A stretch of 64,000 nucleotides of DNA from Undaria pinnatifida (GCA_012845835.1 JABAKD010000011.1:11408381-11472380); one strand, 5' to 3'; shown: positions 1-11,620, counted from the stretch's first letter. Made by a program: numbers and translations. The notes: generated by a model not told the origin, from the letters alone.

Positions 1-2017
1 GGTGACTGGTGTGACGCGGACACCTGTGATTCACCTTCGATCGGTGTCCCTAACGAAGGAGCTGAGAGCTTGACGAAACGTGAGTTTCATTTCTTCGTGT
101 TGTTGGAATTTGATGTTTGCTGTCAGCTACTATACTACTGATGATGTTGAGAGTTGTGTGCTGCAAGTTGTGCGCAATAGACTACCAGTATGTGGTTTTG
201 GGTGTTGGTGAACTCAAGCGAATCCTGTTTCCAATAATGATGCACATTGAAATTTACATTGTTTGACCTTGTGTGCCTGTCTGCAACGTCTGCTGTAGCA
301 TGTGTGTGCTACACCAGCGTGGTCGAACTACCACACGGTGTGGAAGCTGTGCTTGGGGACGCGTAGCCTGAACAAACTCAAGTTCGCCTTGGTGGTCACG
401 GAGGGCAGTCCCGTCGTCGGGGTAAGCATGTTGTACTAGTTGTCTACGCAGTTGTGTGCTGTGATTTCTTTTTCATGCATACAAACACACTTTTGCATGC
501 ACGAGTACGTGTACGGGGCAGTCATGTCATCGAGGTATAAGCGGGAATTGTACAAGTACTCAGGTCTACGAGTAGACCTATGCAGTGACGCTGTGTGATG
601 CGATTTCTTTTTTCATACGTACAGCCAAACACACTTCATGTATGTACGACTACGAGTACGGGGCAGTCCCGTCATCGGGGTAAGCGGGGGTTGGACAAGT
701 GGTCCATGCAGTGACGCTTTGTGCTGTGATATAAACAACGTTTTGGATGTAAGACTACGACTACGTGGTATCTATACATGTAAGACGCAATGAAAACGGG
801 CAAGTCTCATCACGGGGGTCAGCCAGGGTTGTAAAAATGGTCCATGCAGTGATGAATAACACAGCAGCATGATACCTCAGCACCAGTCGCAGTACACACT
901 GGAGGTTGATATATAGCAGTAAACAGAAGCTGAAGTTAACCTGGGTGATGCTGGAGAGCAGTCCCGTGATTGGGGTTAGCGAGTTGTTCATGTAGTGACG
1001 CGGTGCACTACTACTGTTACTCATTTTTCATACAACCACATGAACTCTTTGTATTAACGAGTACAAGTAGGGTGCGCAACCTCTTCAGGAATCGCAGTAC
1101 ACGTCGGTCGTAATAGTGTTGATAGCAGCAGTAATAGAGTAGTACCGAACAATATATACAGCAGGTACTGTCTCTTACCCTTCGTTGTCGGTATTCCGCC
1201 GGTAGGCCTTATATAGCAGTATACCGGGGCTTACGCTTACCAGTTGCGACTGTGAATCCCGTTCGTTCCTGTCCCAGTGGTGGTTTCATAGGTGTTAGCA
1301 ACGTTGTGGTACCAGGCAGGGCTTTGCCCATAAACGACCGCCTTCATTACAACAGCAGTGTTAAATTGTACGACTTCCTTTCAAACTTTGGAAATCGACG
1401 ACAGCTACGTGGCCTTACTATTTTGAACATTCACTGAACGCAAGGTATTCCCATCCGTTGTTGTCGTTTGCAGAAGCCCTCCGAAGCAGCCGCCGAGGGC
1501 CGCCAAGTCGGCGAGGACATAAACACGAAGTGCACCGGCGACATCAAGGTCGGTGACCTCCTGAAGAAGGCAGGCGACCACTTGCTCGATATACATCCCG
1601 CATTCCATTCCCACGGTGCCACGAGGGCGTTCGACATCGAGGTACGTTCTACTCTTATCTTGCGTCCTATGTGTCACGAGTCGAAACATCCATGTCTCTT
1701 GCTCAAGACTAGGGGATGGCGTGCGGATATAGTTTATGAAGTGCGGCTCTTTTTCCGAGTACCAAGAGCAAGTACAACAATACCACAACAATTACTAACA
1801 ACGAAAGGAGCTCCAATAATTTGGATGGTTACGACGTCTGCTGGAGAGAAGTACGAATACTTTTTTACACATACTTATCGACGTCCTCCCGTCATGCTTC
1901 AACGTTTGTGGACAGATCCACAAGATCATCGACAAAAAACAAGAGTGCAAGGTGCTGGGTACCTCCGCTGAGGAGGAAGAGTCCAAGCAAGCCTTGCTCC
2001 TTCGGAAGCCATGTTGA
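1..2017 (+). CDS. Unrecognised gene, 3' part: exons 1-79, 318-421, 1474-1641, 1916-2017
   Basis: Four exons are read on the + strand; the gene starts before the window. Exon 1-79 ends at donor GTGAGT in phase 1. Exon 318-421 follows an ACACCAG acceptor, supplies the two missing bases and ends at GTAAGC in phase 0. Exon 1474-1641 follows a pyrimidine-rich ...TTTGCAG and ends at GTACGT in phase 0. Exon 1916-2017 starts in phase 0 and ends with TGA at 2015-2017. The matching phases are the main support. The protein is hydrophilic and soluble-looking, with no membrane segment. Visible pieces are VWKLCLGTRSLNKLKFALVV, a Gly/Asp/Lys-rich stretch with GDIKVGDLLKKAGDHLLDIH, and an acidic-basic end EEEESKQALLLRKPC. 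I do not recognise the family. Confidence 0.7.
412..1095 (+). repeat. Five degenerate tandem copies of an exon end plus splice donor
   Basis: The 3' end of the exon at 318-421 (GGGCAGTCCCGTCGTCGG followed by GTAAGC) and the start of its intron recur near 516, 660, 800 and 955. The unit is ~110-160 bp and also carries TGTGCTGTGATTTCTTTT and a CGAGTACG motif. Later copies drift (GTCATGTCATCGAGGTATAAG, GTCTCATCACGGGGGTCAG). All lie inside the third intron of the gene. Confidence 0.75.
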
Positions 2018-2449
2018 CAGCACGTTCTTTATAGAACGTTGAGTTGTGGTTTATTATACCAGCATCGTTTTTTAAGAACTATGCCTAAATTTAAATGCGT
2101 GCTCTTCGTCTTTCAGGAATACAAATGTACTTCACATGTTTGCGGTGTGTGCGTTCGAGTTTCTGCTTCCAGCATGTTTTTTTTGGCACTGCGCTCCTTT
2201 ACATCTTAAGTTGTAGTTTTCCTGTCTCTATCCTCGACAAGCGCGTGCCTGGTGTTTATGCACTGCGATAATTTATTATTGATGATCGACTTAGAAAGAG
2301 CTATTAATGAGTTTACAGGTGCTACCTGAGAGGTGGAAGGATATGCCAAGCAAGTCCTCCGACGTGTCCATCATGGACTGGGCGAATGGATAATAATAAC
2401 AAACTCATAATCATAATCGTCTCCATCCTGTACCGTTGAACTATATATT

Positions 2450-2590
2450 GACCTCTTGGCATTATCAAGTCGCCAGTTGCGCCATTTGTGCTTCTTTTCC
2501 GCCTTCCTACTGAATGTCCATTCCTCCTTCCGCAAGCGTAGCGGGCGGCGCCCAGCCGCCCGCGAGCGAAGCCCTTGTATGTCTCTAATA
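2450..2590. repeat. Dispersed repeat ending in a GC-rich palindrome (copy 1)
   Basis: It runs from GGCATTATCAAGTCGC to a palindrome, GCGTAGCGGGCGGC / GCCGCCCGCGAGC, followed by GAAGCCCTTGTAT. A second copy lies at 15143-15290. Between 2018 and 2450 I see only AT-rich intergenic sequence. Confidence 0.6.
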
Positions 2591-2609
2591 AGTTGAAGGT
2601 GCTGTGCAG

Positions 2610-3503
2610 GAGACAGGAATACTAGAGGAATACCTCATGCATCGTCGTTGTATCGTACACAAAACTCACCGCTTTTGCGGAATACGATGCTTGACCCTTG
2701 CTATCCTCTCGTCGACATCGAGCGTTAGCCCTGTGCCCGGCACCGTTTCCGTGGACACCCATCTCCGGCAATCCAGCTCCTGCGAGGCTGTTGGCCCCCA
2801 TCTACCTTCCCTTGTTGCTCCGACTGCCATGGCCACCCCCCCAGAGTGCATTCTTGATACGCCATTCGCGCTAAGCTCGACCGCAAGTTTTCTCTGTGCC
2901 GTCCTTGCCATTTTCTCGCGGCATCCCGCTATCCTCGGCGCCAATCGCAGCGCAGAATTGCAAAGCATCCTGAGATACGTGTGGCAACCGAGTGCCTGCA
3001 CGCCTGGTGAGCAGTTTCCGGTTGTCTACGCTCCCAATATGGACGGTGCGGCGATGTCTTCTCAAGTTAGGGGAGAAATACAAGTGTCTACCTAATACAA
3101 AAAGCCTCCGAATTCATGTGAAAGTAAAACATATCTCTGTGTGACTTTTTGTGACTTTGTGACTTTGTGAGCAGTATATGATGGAAGAAGGGACCACAAT
3201 TGTACCTCTCGCAAGGAGGACTATTTCGACGTTTGCCCTCGCTCGTTGCATCAGGCCGCGGTGACGAGCCTTTAACCCGCGGAGCAGCGGTTGCAAAGTG
3301 CAGCGGGACAAGGCGCGATGCCTCGGGCAGAGACTGATGGCCCGCTCTACCGCCGCTGGTGGAAGGTAGGCTGGCTCGTTTTCCATGTCTCCCAGCAGTT
3401 TGAGCACGAAGCCTGCTCTCAGCTCCTCCTGTTCTATTGCTGTTCCTCCGCCTGTTTGGGAGAGACCCTGGCTTCTTTGGTAGATCAGAGCTTGCAAGGT
3501 TGA
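2610..3503 (+). CDS. Candidate gene, exons about 2610-3006 and 3304-3503; function unknown
   Basis: The first exon is open from a GCTGTGCAG acceptor at 2609 and ends at a strong donor (CCTG|GTGAGC, 3006, phase 1). The second follows TGCAAAGTGCAG, supplies the two missing bases and runs to TGA at 3501-3503. The sequence is helix-rich, for example SSTASFLCAVLAIFSRHPAI and SQLLLFYCCSSACLGETLAS. It has no motif I recognise. The opposite strand is also open over much of it (2666-3001, 3114-3554, 3672-4040). I prefer the + strand because of its two good splice sites and matching phase. The first-exon start is a guess. Confidence 0.4.
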
Positions 3504-3742
3504 ACATCTCCCTATCCGATCACCAGCCACAAGTGACAGCACGCAGAAGCTCATTCACGGTGACCCTGTGCGGTTGTTGCCCCTGTTTCTCTCGATTGAT
3601 GACAGCACTTTTGTGGCTGTTTCCCGTTTGCTTCCTCCAAGAGACTGACAGATGACTTGGCTTGGTCCTCATTAATTCATTAATTCCGCTCTCTTTCTTG
3701 ATTGACTCTCATGTGGATGCCCTAGGTATGGCCCTTCCCCAG

Positions 3743-3818
3743 GTGCTGCTTGCCTTGCAATGCAGTCCTGCATCCATGCCGGGCGAGCGTCTCTCAGAAC
3801 AAAACAAGATTCCGACAG
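3743..3818 (+). CDS. Candidate internal exon
   Basis: A 76-bp block is framed by a good acceptor (GGCCCTTCCCCAG) and a good donor (GACAG|GTGAGC). It could follow an alternative donor at 3498 (CAAG|GTTGAA, phase 1) if the preceding gene does not end at 3503. No family was recognised. Confidence 0.35.
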
Positions 3819-3925
3819 GTGAGCTTCCGCATGCTCCTCCTCATGCAACCAGATTGCTGTGTTCAGAGCAGCAGCAATGCCACCTATCATCCGTCGTAGT
3901 TGCGCTGCCTGAATCCTTAATATAG

Positions 3926-5400
3926 GCTCTTCCATTTTGTTTTGGGGTCTCTGGTCTCTGATGATGACATTTGAGAGGCGCGGATGGTTGTTTGTTGCCT
4001 CTTTCATTCCCGGAAGCAACACCACCTTTCTGCTAACCACCTTTCTGCTTTGCGGTTCGGTTTGTGAGCATACTCAACATATCAAAGCATCCGGAATATC
4101 CAAATCACAAATCCCGTTGACATCGCGATGTCGTGATGGGTGATGCTTGGGAGCGTGAGGGGGAGTCCGTGAATATGTTCAGGGAGACAGGTAAACGGTT
4201 GTTATCACATACCGCCATTCAATACCATGCATTCGTGTATTCGCTATATATTTCAATAATTGTTTTAGAGCTTCGGTTGTACATGTATCAATCAATGGGG
4301 ATGTTGGGTTGTTTCATGGGGATGTTGGGTTGTTTCACAGGGGTAGGGCTGGTTCCGATGCAAATGCGGAGCGGGCGGGTCGACGTCGCTAGCACGCAAG
4401 CACCTCCAACGCATTAATGAAAACATCCAGCACATAGACAAGCGGACTCCCCGCGGACCGCGGATCGGCAACAGCGGTATCATGGCGGCCGCGATGGTAT
4501 TTTAGTCTTGTTTTTTTCTGTTTGACTCTCCTCCAGTGATCGGCACGTGTCATGCACTCGCTTCCTTGACTTATGACACGTATTATTTTGTGCAACCTGG
4601 TACAGCAGTACAGCAGTACAGCAGCAGTGCCAAGCAGAGCAAGAGTAGTATCAGACAGCAAGCTGTACAAAAGTGTATAATAGCAACAACGCAACACACA
4701 ACTTGGAAGTGTCGTGATTTTGGTATGAATCTCCAGAACGGTGGCAGGTTGATAAAGGAAGCACTGTTCGTGCTATTATAGTGCCCCCCCGCGGTGCCTT
4801 GCCAAGCCACGGCACCCTGCTCCTCTCTGTGTTTACGTCTACCGTGCGCTTCGCACAGCACTGCAGGCAGCCCTCCAGACAGCAACCGCCGTAGTCAGCA
4901 GTCACGAGTTGGTAGGATGGGAGATTGGGGGTTGGGAGGTTGGAACTGTTGTACCAGGTATGCTTTAGTTGAGGAGATACCCGCGGTCACAATGTTAGTT
5001 CAGTTTGCGCACTGATATAGTGTCGCTTGTGTGCCTTCGTCTCTCGTGTTTTTAGGTGGAAAAGCGCTGTGTTTTCCTGGCCGAATTTTGATTTCATTAC
5101 TTTGTATTGCAGCTGTGTGTGCTGCTGTGTACCTGGCATGGTTTTTCGTATCTTCCTGCGATAGGGCTCCAGCACCTTTGTGTGACCACGGTCGCTAGAT
5201 TTTTTACAAGAGTTTATGTGAGATCAACAACACGTACTCAAAGTCGGACACCGCACTATCCCGTTGTTGTTGTTGTTCTCACAATAACTCGCATAATCAA
5301 GTCCGGGGTCACAGGACAGGCTTGCTGTCACTCTGGAGTCTGGAGTGGAAGAATACCCAGAGGAAGAAATAAAACAAACCAAAAGTGGTACCTTGGTATA
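3926..5400. other. No gene seen; short tandem duplication
   Basis: No frame shows a credible gene. Around 4294-4340 a GGGGATGTTGGGTTGTTTCA unit occurs twice in tandem. Near 4600-4640 there is a GTACAGCA microsatellite. Confidence 0.5.
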
Positions 5401-5403
5401 TAA

Positions 5404-5575
5404 TGACCCTGATAGCTACACTGTAGCTGTAAGGGGAGTCGCCGACCTATATCCTTAATGAGGACACACAACTCGTAATGCGCGCGATCGGAGTATCACA
5501 CACAGCTTGCAAAGATGAGTTTCGACGAAATCTTCGATCTCACAGCTGGAGTGTATTTTAATTTTTATAATAATA
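5404..5575 (+). repeat. Repeat A, copy 1
   Basis: Starts TGACCCTGATAGCTACACTG and ends TTTTTATAATA. It holds the conserved block CACACAGCTTGCAAAGATGAG followed by the micro-ORF. Other copies: 7897-8037, 19514-19690, 19712-19882 (-), 21982-22108, 24126-24311, 26163-26284 (-), 42768-42937 (-), 55520-55695, 58857-59035 (-). Confidence 0.9.
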
Positions 5576-5691
5576 TCCTAGCTGAAGAAAGTCGTACACC
5601 CGCCAAAAAGGCACTGCAGCAGTTGTACCCGATACTCTACATGCATAGGACGAGCAGATCGCGACAACCAATTATCACCTCACTAAACTAG
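5515..5691 (+). CDS. Micro-ORF of repeat A (58 codons), possible
   Basis: The ATG sits directly after the conserved GCTTGCAAAG of repeat A. The first 19 codons read MSFDEIFDLTAGVYFNFYN, and the frame stays open past the repeat to TAG at 5689-5691. The same start and frame recur in other copies as MGSDNIFDLTAGVYF (19625), MSFDNILDLTAGVYF (22047) and MSFDKIFFLTAEVYF (7975). The related repeat B gives MSIEPKFVELTAYVLELF. Conservation of the frame suggests a coding exon of a mobile element; the downstream part differs in every copy. Confidence 0.3.
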   Translation: MSFDEIFDLTAGVYFNFYNNILAEESRTPAKKALQQLYPILYMHRTSRSRQPIITSLN

Positions 5692-5699
5692 GCACTGCA

Positions 5700-6720
5700 C
5701 CAAAAGCTGCTTACGCGCGGCCTCGGCTGTTCAACAATCAGTACGAGTTCCGGTATCTTGCTACAGCCGCAGTGTAATGTAGTTTATTGACCGTGTACCC
5801 GTGCCTGTGGTCGGTGGTCTGAATTACCAATAGCATCTTGGTGCACTTGTTGTATACCCTGATTTAACATTGCGGGCGATCCGGAAATTAGCCCGGAGTT
5901 GGTTGAGAATGCGTCTTCACACGGTTGATGTTATGAGCTATTTATGTAGATGTTATACCTTTTTCATATTTGTACCCCGAGTACATTTCTACGCGGGCGT
6001 ACTGCGTGTTGCTGTTTGGTGTGCTGTTTGCTGTCAAGGCTCGTTGTTTTGGGGGTCAACTATTAACATTACTACCAGTAGTTAGACAACGCGCTCCTTT
6101 TCTTTCTTCACTCGCCCTGTTTCCCTAATTTCGTGTGTACTGCTGTCATTAGGGCTTTGAGTCGATTGGCTATTCGTACCCATAGCCAATAGTAAGCTGA
6201 CGTCTAGTTATATCACATACCAGGTACGTATTAGCAGTTGCCTGCAGTAAATTGCAGTTTTGCGGAGTTATGCGTCTTTGCATACGACAGGAGGCGCGTT
6301 TGTTTGTTGCTCAAGGTGGTGTGTTTACGTAATCGAGACTAATCCGGTGAATTGACTTTTATTCCGCGACCATTTATGATACCATACTAATAATGATGAA
6401 ATACTATAAATGACCCTGGTACAAGCTAGTTCTAAGGGTTGCGTTTGCCATGTCCCTGGCGCGCACGCACGCACGAACAAGCAGTAGTATACCTGGTATA
6501 TGATACCGGTACAGGTATGACGCGCACGACTGCATGAACTCCTTGCACTTGCAACAGCATTCTGGATACTGCTGTACCTATTGTACTGGTAAGATATCTT
6601 GAGCAATTATCACTCGTACAGTATAACAATTGAAGCGTACTGCTCTACACCTGTTATATGATATTCAGTACGTCGCTGGACGTGTCTGGCCTATGCCAGG
6701 TATGGTACGTCTCTTTTTTT
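5700..6720. other. No gene seen
   Basis: Unannotated intergenic sequence. It carries two TACCAGGTA-type motifs (6218-6226 and near 6488) but no exon with credible splice sites. Confidence 0.5.
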
Positions 6721-6724
6721 GTAG

Positions 6725-7265
6725 TATCACTTTTGCTCTCTAGCTCAGCCCTTGAGAGGTTTTTACCCTCAGCGACGTTCTGGACAAGCCGTGGTCGCAG
6801 GTGTCTTCCTTCCTCCACGAAACATGCCTTCATTTTTATCTCGCACGCAATTTGGCGCGAGTCGACGAGGGAAGGAAATGCCTAATTCTTGTCGCGACAA
6901 CGACGAAGGCGCGTGTCGTAGTGGGGATAGGGAAAAGGGCCCGCTATGTGACCCCGGATCTGAGTTACTACTGGGAGGGAGCGCGAGAGAGTGCGAGGAT
7001 AATAAATGGGATGAAGAAAACGAAATAAAAATTGGGTTCAGCACTCCCACTCCTCACCTTTTTTTTGCTCGTCGGTTTCCATCAATTTTTGCTAACTCAC
7101 GCTCTCTCGCTTTCCGATCGCCATTTTTTACGCGAGAAAAAATCCCTGCGAGCACGAGTATGCACTGGGGAGGATTCGAACCCGCATTTGAGTTCATTAA
7201 TAGTAGCACTAGGAACGAGATTATAACCTATTCGCCTACTACACCTCTACACCACAGGGGATGTG
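6725..7265 (-). mobile_element. tRNA-derived SINE (type 1) interrupted by a type 2 fragment
   Basis: On the minus strand the tRNA-like head is at ~7170-7260, with a B-box-like GGATTCGAACC read on the plus strand at 7173. The body reads GCAAAAATTGATGGAAACCG. The tail half lies at 6740-6850 (GGACAAGCCGTGGTCGCAGG on +). Between them, ~6850-7020 matches, in the other orientation, the body of the SINE at 21170-21590 (GTAGTGGGGATAGGGAAAAGG). This is a nested insertion. Confidence 0.6.
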
Positions 7266-7637
7266 CCTGATTTACTCTTCGTGTACGTATAGTACACAGA
7301 AGGTATTCTATACTGCACTCAGAATATATAGAATGTATCGGGACATCGGGACGATGATAATAATGATAATAATGCAGTGGGACTGGCTGGCTGCAGCCAT
7401 GTTAGCGATGTAACGCTGTACAACGCCGGACACCGCATGTACACCATCACACACCACACACCGTCCGTAGTCCGTGACGTACGGCGGTACCGGAAAAGGA
7501 CCAAACCGCGCTTTACGTCGTATTACGGATAATCCGGGGATGAAAACGCAACGTTCCCGCGTTCGAAAAGCCGTCCCATATTTGCGGGTTTTTCGGTTTG
7601 CGAAGGAAGTATACGCGGGCGGTTTGGAAGCGAATGC

Positions 7638-8516
7638 TAAGGCCAATTCTTATTCAGTCGGATATATCAGTCGAAAACGACCCTTTTCGACTTGGCCCCA
7701 AATCTGACTTTCTCACACGGTCGAAAAAGCGCTTTTTCGGCGCAGTTTTTGTCGACTGAACGATTCGACTGGCAGATCCAGTTGAAAAAGTCTGGATTTA
7801 CCAGTCGAAAAAAATATTGAAGCCATCTCGTGGCTCCTCCCGCCACAAAAACAGACACGCCCAAACACCTATACCAGGTACCACACAGCAGTATCATATA
7901 TACGACCTATATCCTTAATGAGGACACACAACCCGTAATACGCGCGATGGGAGTATCACACACAGCTTGCAAATATGAGTTTCGACAAAATCTTTTTTCT
8001 CACAGCTGAAGTATATTTTTATTTGTATAATATACAACAGCGCCGACGTTGGCTTGGCTGCCATCACTGCTAGTGCGTCTCGCCGCAAGTGAGCGTGGCG
8101 CATCCCTAGCTTCTCCCGCCGGCAGTGTATCACACGATGGCAGCAGCGCGGTGTCGACGTCATTTTGCCAACAACGGCTACGCCTGCTGTAGCTTTGGCG
8201 GCTCTCGGCTGAGTGCAACGCCACGAACTTGGCTGTGGCGGCTTTCTGCTAAGTCCAACGCCACCAACCCGCTTGGACGAGGGTTCGTCGCGCGCGAAGC
8301 ACGCGTTGCTCGCGGAGAACGTACGAAGCTAGAGCTTCCAACTAGCTTCCAACCGGTTTTCGACTGCCATAGAGCAGTACCCCCTCACAGCGACCTCCTC
8401 CAGAAAGAGCACAAAAAATATAAAATCGACTCGACTGACGATAAGAACGCCCTGCAGAATCCAGTCGAAAAGGGCCGTTATTCGACTGACGGAATCTGAC
8501 TGCCTGAGAATTGGCC
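7638..8516. mobile_element. Non-autonomous TIR transposon, ~0.88 kb
   Basis: The left end GGCCAATTCTTATTCAGTCG (7641) and the right end ...GAGAATTGGCC (8513) are imperfect inverted repeats of ~50 bp; both contain ACCCTTTTCGAC or its complement. Internal CAGTCGAAAA motifs repeat. No transposase is visible. A copy of repeat A is nested at 7897-8037, and a ~35-bp unit (GCGGCTnTCnGCTnAGTnCA) is duplicated near 8200-8265. The target duplication is unclear. Confidence 0.6.
7897..8037 (+). repeat. Repeat A, copy 2 (nested in a TIR element)
   Basis: Begins ACGACCTATATCCTTAATGA and ends TTTGTATAATATA. ATG at 7975 opens the micro-ORF variant MSFDKIFFLTAEVYFYLYN. Confidence 0.85.
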
Positions 8517-8683
8517 TAGCGCAACGATTGACAAGCGCTTGTACATCATATTAAAGTCCAGGGTTTCCCAAAGGTGGGGATTGCGTTTCTTATAGGGGAC
8601 AGAGGACACCATCACATGGCGGCAAAATACCTCGCGAACACTCGTGTTGCTCTGCCCCCCCCCTAGAAGAAAAAAAAAGCGTA

Positions 8684-9090
8684 GAGAGTAGGACTCACGT
8701 AGTAGGAGAATGTGAAATATACAAAGAGGAACGGGATGTGTTAGAGGAGATGAAGAAATCAGACAGATGTGAGATGGAAAAGTTTGTTAGACTAGAGAGT
8801 AGCGAGAAAGCGATCGCTATCCTAGGAGATAGAGGGTGGCCACAGACGGCAAAACAGGACGGGGATAAGATAAACGAACAGTTTTCATGTAATATATGGA
8901 AAAAACATAATTAGCGCCCACGTGTTGGAGGTGAAAAAACGTAATTGGCGCCCGAATGTTGGAGGTGTCTCTATCAGGAGTAGGAACGGCGCTCCGTCTC
9001 GAGAGGGATGCGTGGTCAATGGTCAAATGACTAACGCAAGCAACAAATGAGTACGCCCCCCCCCCAAAAGAAAAAAACAATACGATAAAA
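8684..9090 (+). pseudogene. 3' end of a LINE-type retrotransposon (C-terminal region after RT)
   Basis: An open stretch at 8684-8911 reads ESRTHVVGECEIYKEERDVL through SSEKAIAILGDRGWPQTAKQ to NIWKKHN and then TAG. It looks like the C-terminal end of a non-LTR retrotransposon polyprotein, with an H-x-x-x-x-C zinc-knuckle-like remnant (HVVGEC). A 33-bp block (CATAATTAGCGCCC / CGTAATTGGCGCCC) is then duplicated. A shifted frame at 8940-9050 continues as NVGGVSIRSRNGAPSREGCV to NASNK and TGA, followed by an A-rich tail. The reverse transcriptase is missing, so this is a 5'-truncated, broken copy. The family is inferred from overall character. Confidence 0.6.
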
Positions 9091-10190
9091 AACATACACA
9101 CTTGGAAGTACCTTTACCATTGTTTTTTGTGGTGTACCAGAGTTGTAATTCTGCCGTAAGTCCAGCGTTACATCTCATCGAAAAGTGCGCCACCGTGCGA
9201 TGGAATCTTAAGTGCTCCCGCTACCGTGTGGCAAAGCGGCAGCAGTTTGGTGCCTTGTCAGCACCGCGACACTGTCGCCAAAGTTTGAAAAAGTGGTTCC
9301 AGGTCATTGGATTTTCTCCTTACACTGTTGCCAAGTCTTGTTACTGCTGCAGCCATGATCAGTGCCAATGCATATACATGGGGCAGCATTTTTGTTTTCT
9401 ACGTTTTTTGCTATGATCTAGTGCTACCATACACACTACAACGCAGTGTTTTTTGTCCGCTTTTGGTTGTTTTGTTAGGCACGTCTCCAGCCGATTGCGG
9501 TGTCGGTGACATTAATCAAACATTAAGCAAAACAACAACAAAAAAGTCCCCCGCACTGGAATGCCTTCTCTGCCTGTATGCACGAGCACACGGCGAATCT
9601 TAGGCGATTCATCAACATTTACCACGGCGACAGCAGAATAATGACCGTGAAAATTGCCTAAACTAGCGGCGTGATTGCTGGGAGCATTCGTGGCAACTGC
9701 GCAAACGATACACTACGTGGCCGCTCTGCACCGGATTTTTCCTATTCCAGGAAGACAAAGGCCAAACCAACTATAGATCAAGACTAAATAATGACGGGCG
9801 TTTTGTGTCATCTGAAGGCTTGGGTGGGGAGCACGGCGCCGGTGAAAAGGCACGGAGCTCCGAGTGGCCAAAAGCAGTTGTGCGGGGCTGTTTTTGACAA
9901 AACCCCGTTTCATTAGTATTGGACGTTAAAGGTTGTACCATTTTTTTTGTCTTGTTTGGCCAAATCAACGCAGGTCAACGTACCGGCGTCGTGGACCGTT
10001 GTCTGTGACATATGACCGTCATCAGGCGTCTCTGCCTACCGCCGTCATGCCTGATGCCTGGAGCTCCGTGCAGACTTCAGTTGTTCTGCAAGCTGCTGAG
10101 AACACTGCAATTCTGATTCTGAACGTAGAGCCGCGGAACTGCGAGTACTGAGGTCGATTTCGTGAGCCAAATCCCGCGACTGCTTCTTCT
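9091..10190. other. No gene seen
   Basis: Short open frames exist on both strands (9102-9416, 9307-9603, 9933-10151), but none shows a recognisable domain or convincing splice sites. Confidence 0.45.
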
Positions 10191-10194
10191 AGAA

Positions 10195-10310
10195 ATGACT
10201 ATGCCGAAAGTGCGAGGGCGCTCTTTTGTCACATTCGATGCAAATCGACGAGCATTGGGGGTGTTGAACCCTGAGCGCGATATGATCGAGGGCACGTACC
10301 GGTGGCACTT
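10195..10310 (+). mobile_element. SINE fragment
   Basis: GATGCAAATCGACGAGCATT, TTGAACCCTGAGCGCGA and the preceding GAAAGTGCGAGGGCGC match the body of the full SINEs nearby. The tRNA-like head and the tail are missing. Confidence 0.6.
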
Positions 10311-10448
10311 GTGACTACGACTTGTCGCGAAGGTCGTTAAACCTCCGAGGAGTTGAGCTGGAAATTCAGAGGTTTATAATAAAATGAAATTAATTGGACG
10401 TTCTGGGAAAAAGGTGTGTGTTTGGGATTCCCTATGTGATAACACTAA

Positions 10449-10761
10449 GCCGGTCGCCCCGGTGGCGTATCAGGTTATCCTCGAGCCTTGTATAGGTCAG
10501 TTTCGTGAGTTCGTATCCCCCCGAGTGCACACTCGTATAAATTCGTGGGGACTTTTTTTTGCGCACAAATTGACTTGCGGAAAGCGCGAGAGCTTGAGTT
10601 ATCAACACTCGATGAAAAATCGACGAGCAGTGGGATTGCTGAACCCTATGCGCGAGAAAAATTAAAGGCAAGAACCGGGGGAAGAAGGGACGACACCTGT
10701 GACCACGGCGTGTCCAGAAGCTGGAAAGTAGAAGTGTGCGGGAAGAAAAAAAAAAAAAAAA
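10449..10761 (+). mobile_element. tRNA-derived SINE type 1, near full length
   Basis: The head (GCCGGTCGCCCCGGTGGCGT) carries an A-box-like GGTGGCGTATCAGG and a B-box-like GAGTTCGTATCC, as in a tRNA with a long variable arm. The body holds AAATTGACTTGCGGAAAGCG and GGGACGACACCTGTGACCAC. The tail is GGAAGAAA followed by a long A run. It matches 18330-18640 and the reverse complement of 41275-41575 along its length. Confidence 0.85.
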
Positions 10762-11029
10762 ACATGTTCGGACGCATCTTCCAGGAGACGGGCTGTTCAT
10801 TTAATAGCGCGATCAAGATACGCCGTGGACCCAACCCAACCCCTAACCTATGAACCCTATCCCTTACGCCAGCCCGCAGCCAAAACAGGCTAAAACTGGC
10901 CAGAAACGCGGCTGCGCCGCTTTCGCTTCAAGCGAGAAGATTCCGAGTTGCGGACCACGATTTGCCCACACATCCGACAGATGACGATATAGATCATCGA
11001 GATCATATGCCAGGTATCTGTCATATGGT

Positions 11030-11160
11030 ACGTTATGCAGGATCTGTGTAGTACAGATCCAACCCAGGAAATAAATACCTGCTAGATTATTCAGATAATT
11101 CGGCTTTGACCCGACACCATGATCTACAGGCCGTAAGAGATCATATAGACCAACGTTGTG
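11030..11160. repeat. Dispersed repeat, pair with 34820-34935
   Basis: Both copies carry CAGATCC(A/G)ACCCAG, then about 65 bp later CATGATCT(A/G)(C/T)AGGCC, AGATC(A/G)(C/T)AT and AGACCA. They are unlike the other repeat families here. Confidence 0.55.
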
Positions 11161-11179
11161 GCTGGCTTTATGTTGTTGT

Positions 11180-11620
11180 GCAGGACTCACTTTTACTTTT
11201 CAGCTCAACTCGTAAGAGGTTTCATTTACCCTCAGCGAGCTTCTGGACAAGCCTTGGTAACAGGTGTCTTCCCTGGGAAGTGATAATGACGAGATCACTA
11301 CTACACCACTACTAGCTGCGGGGCTTCGCTGTCGTTGCAAGTTGGCCTCTGGAAGTTAGCTGGTGCGCTGGAGAGGACGGATGCGGCAGAAACATGCAAA
11401 ATACAAGGCCTGAAACCCGGGGACGGCTCCTAAAACACCTCGCAGTCGTGATTTAAATCACGACTATGTAGTCGTGATTATCAGTCCCCGTCTCCACCCC
11501 CCCCCCCCCCCAGTACGTGCCTTCATTTTTATCCCGCATAGGGTTCAGCGTTCCCAATTTCACCTTTTTATCCTTGTCGATTGGTATTGAATGTTGCCAA
11601 CTCGCGCTATCTCACTTTTG
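11180..11620 (-). mobile_element. SINE type 1 split by a ~240-bp insertion
   Basis: The tail part at 11185-11272 (CAGCGAGCTTCTGGACAAGC) and the body at 11517-11620 (TGCCTTCATTTTTATCCCGC) are adjacent in other copies. Here they are separated by unrelated sequence ending in a C16 run at ~11498-11512. The head is missing. Confidence 0.6.
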
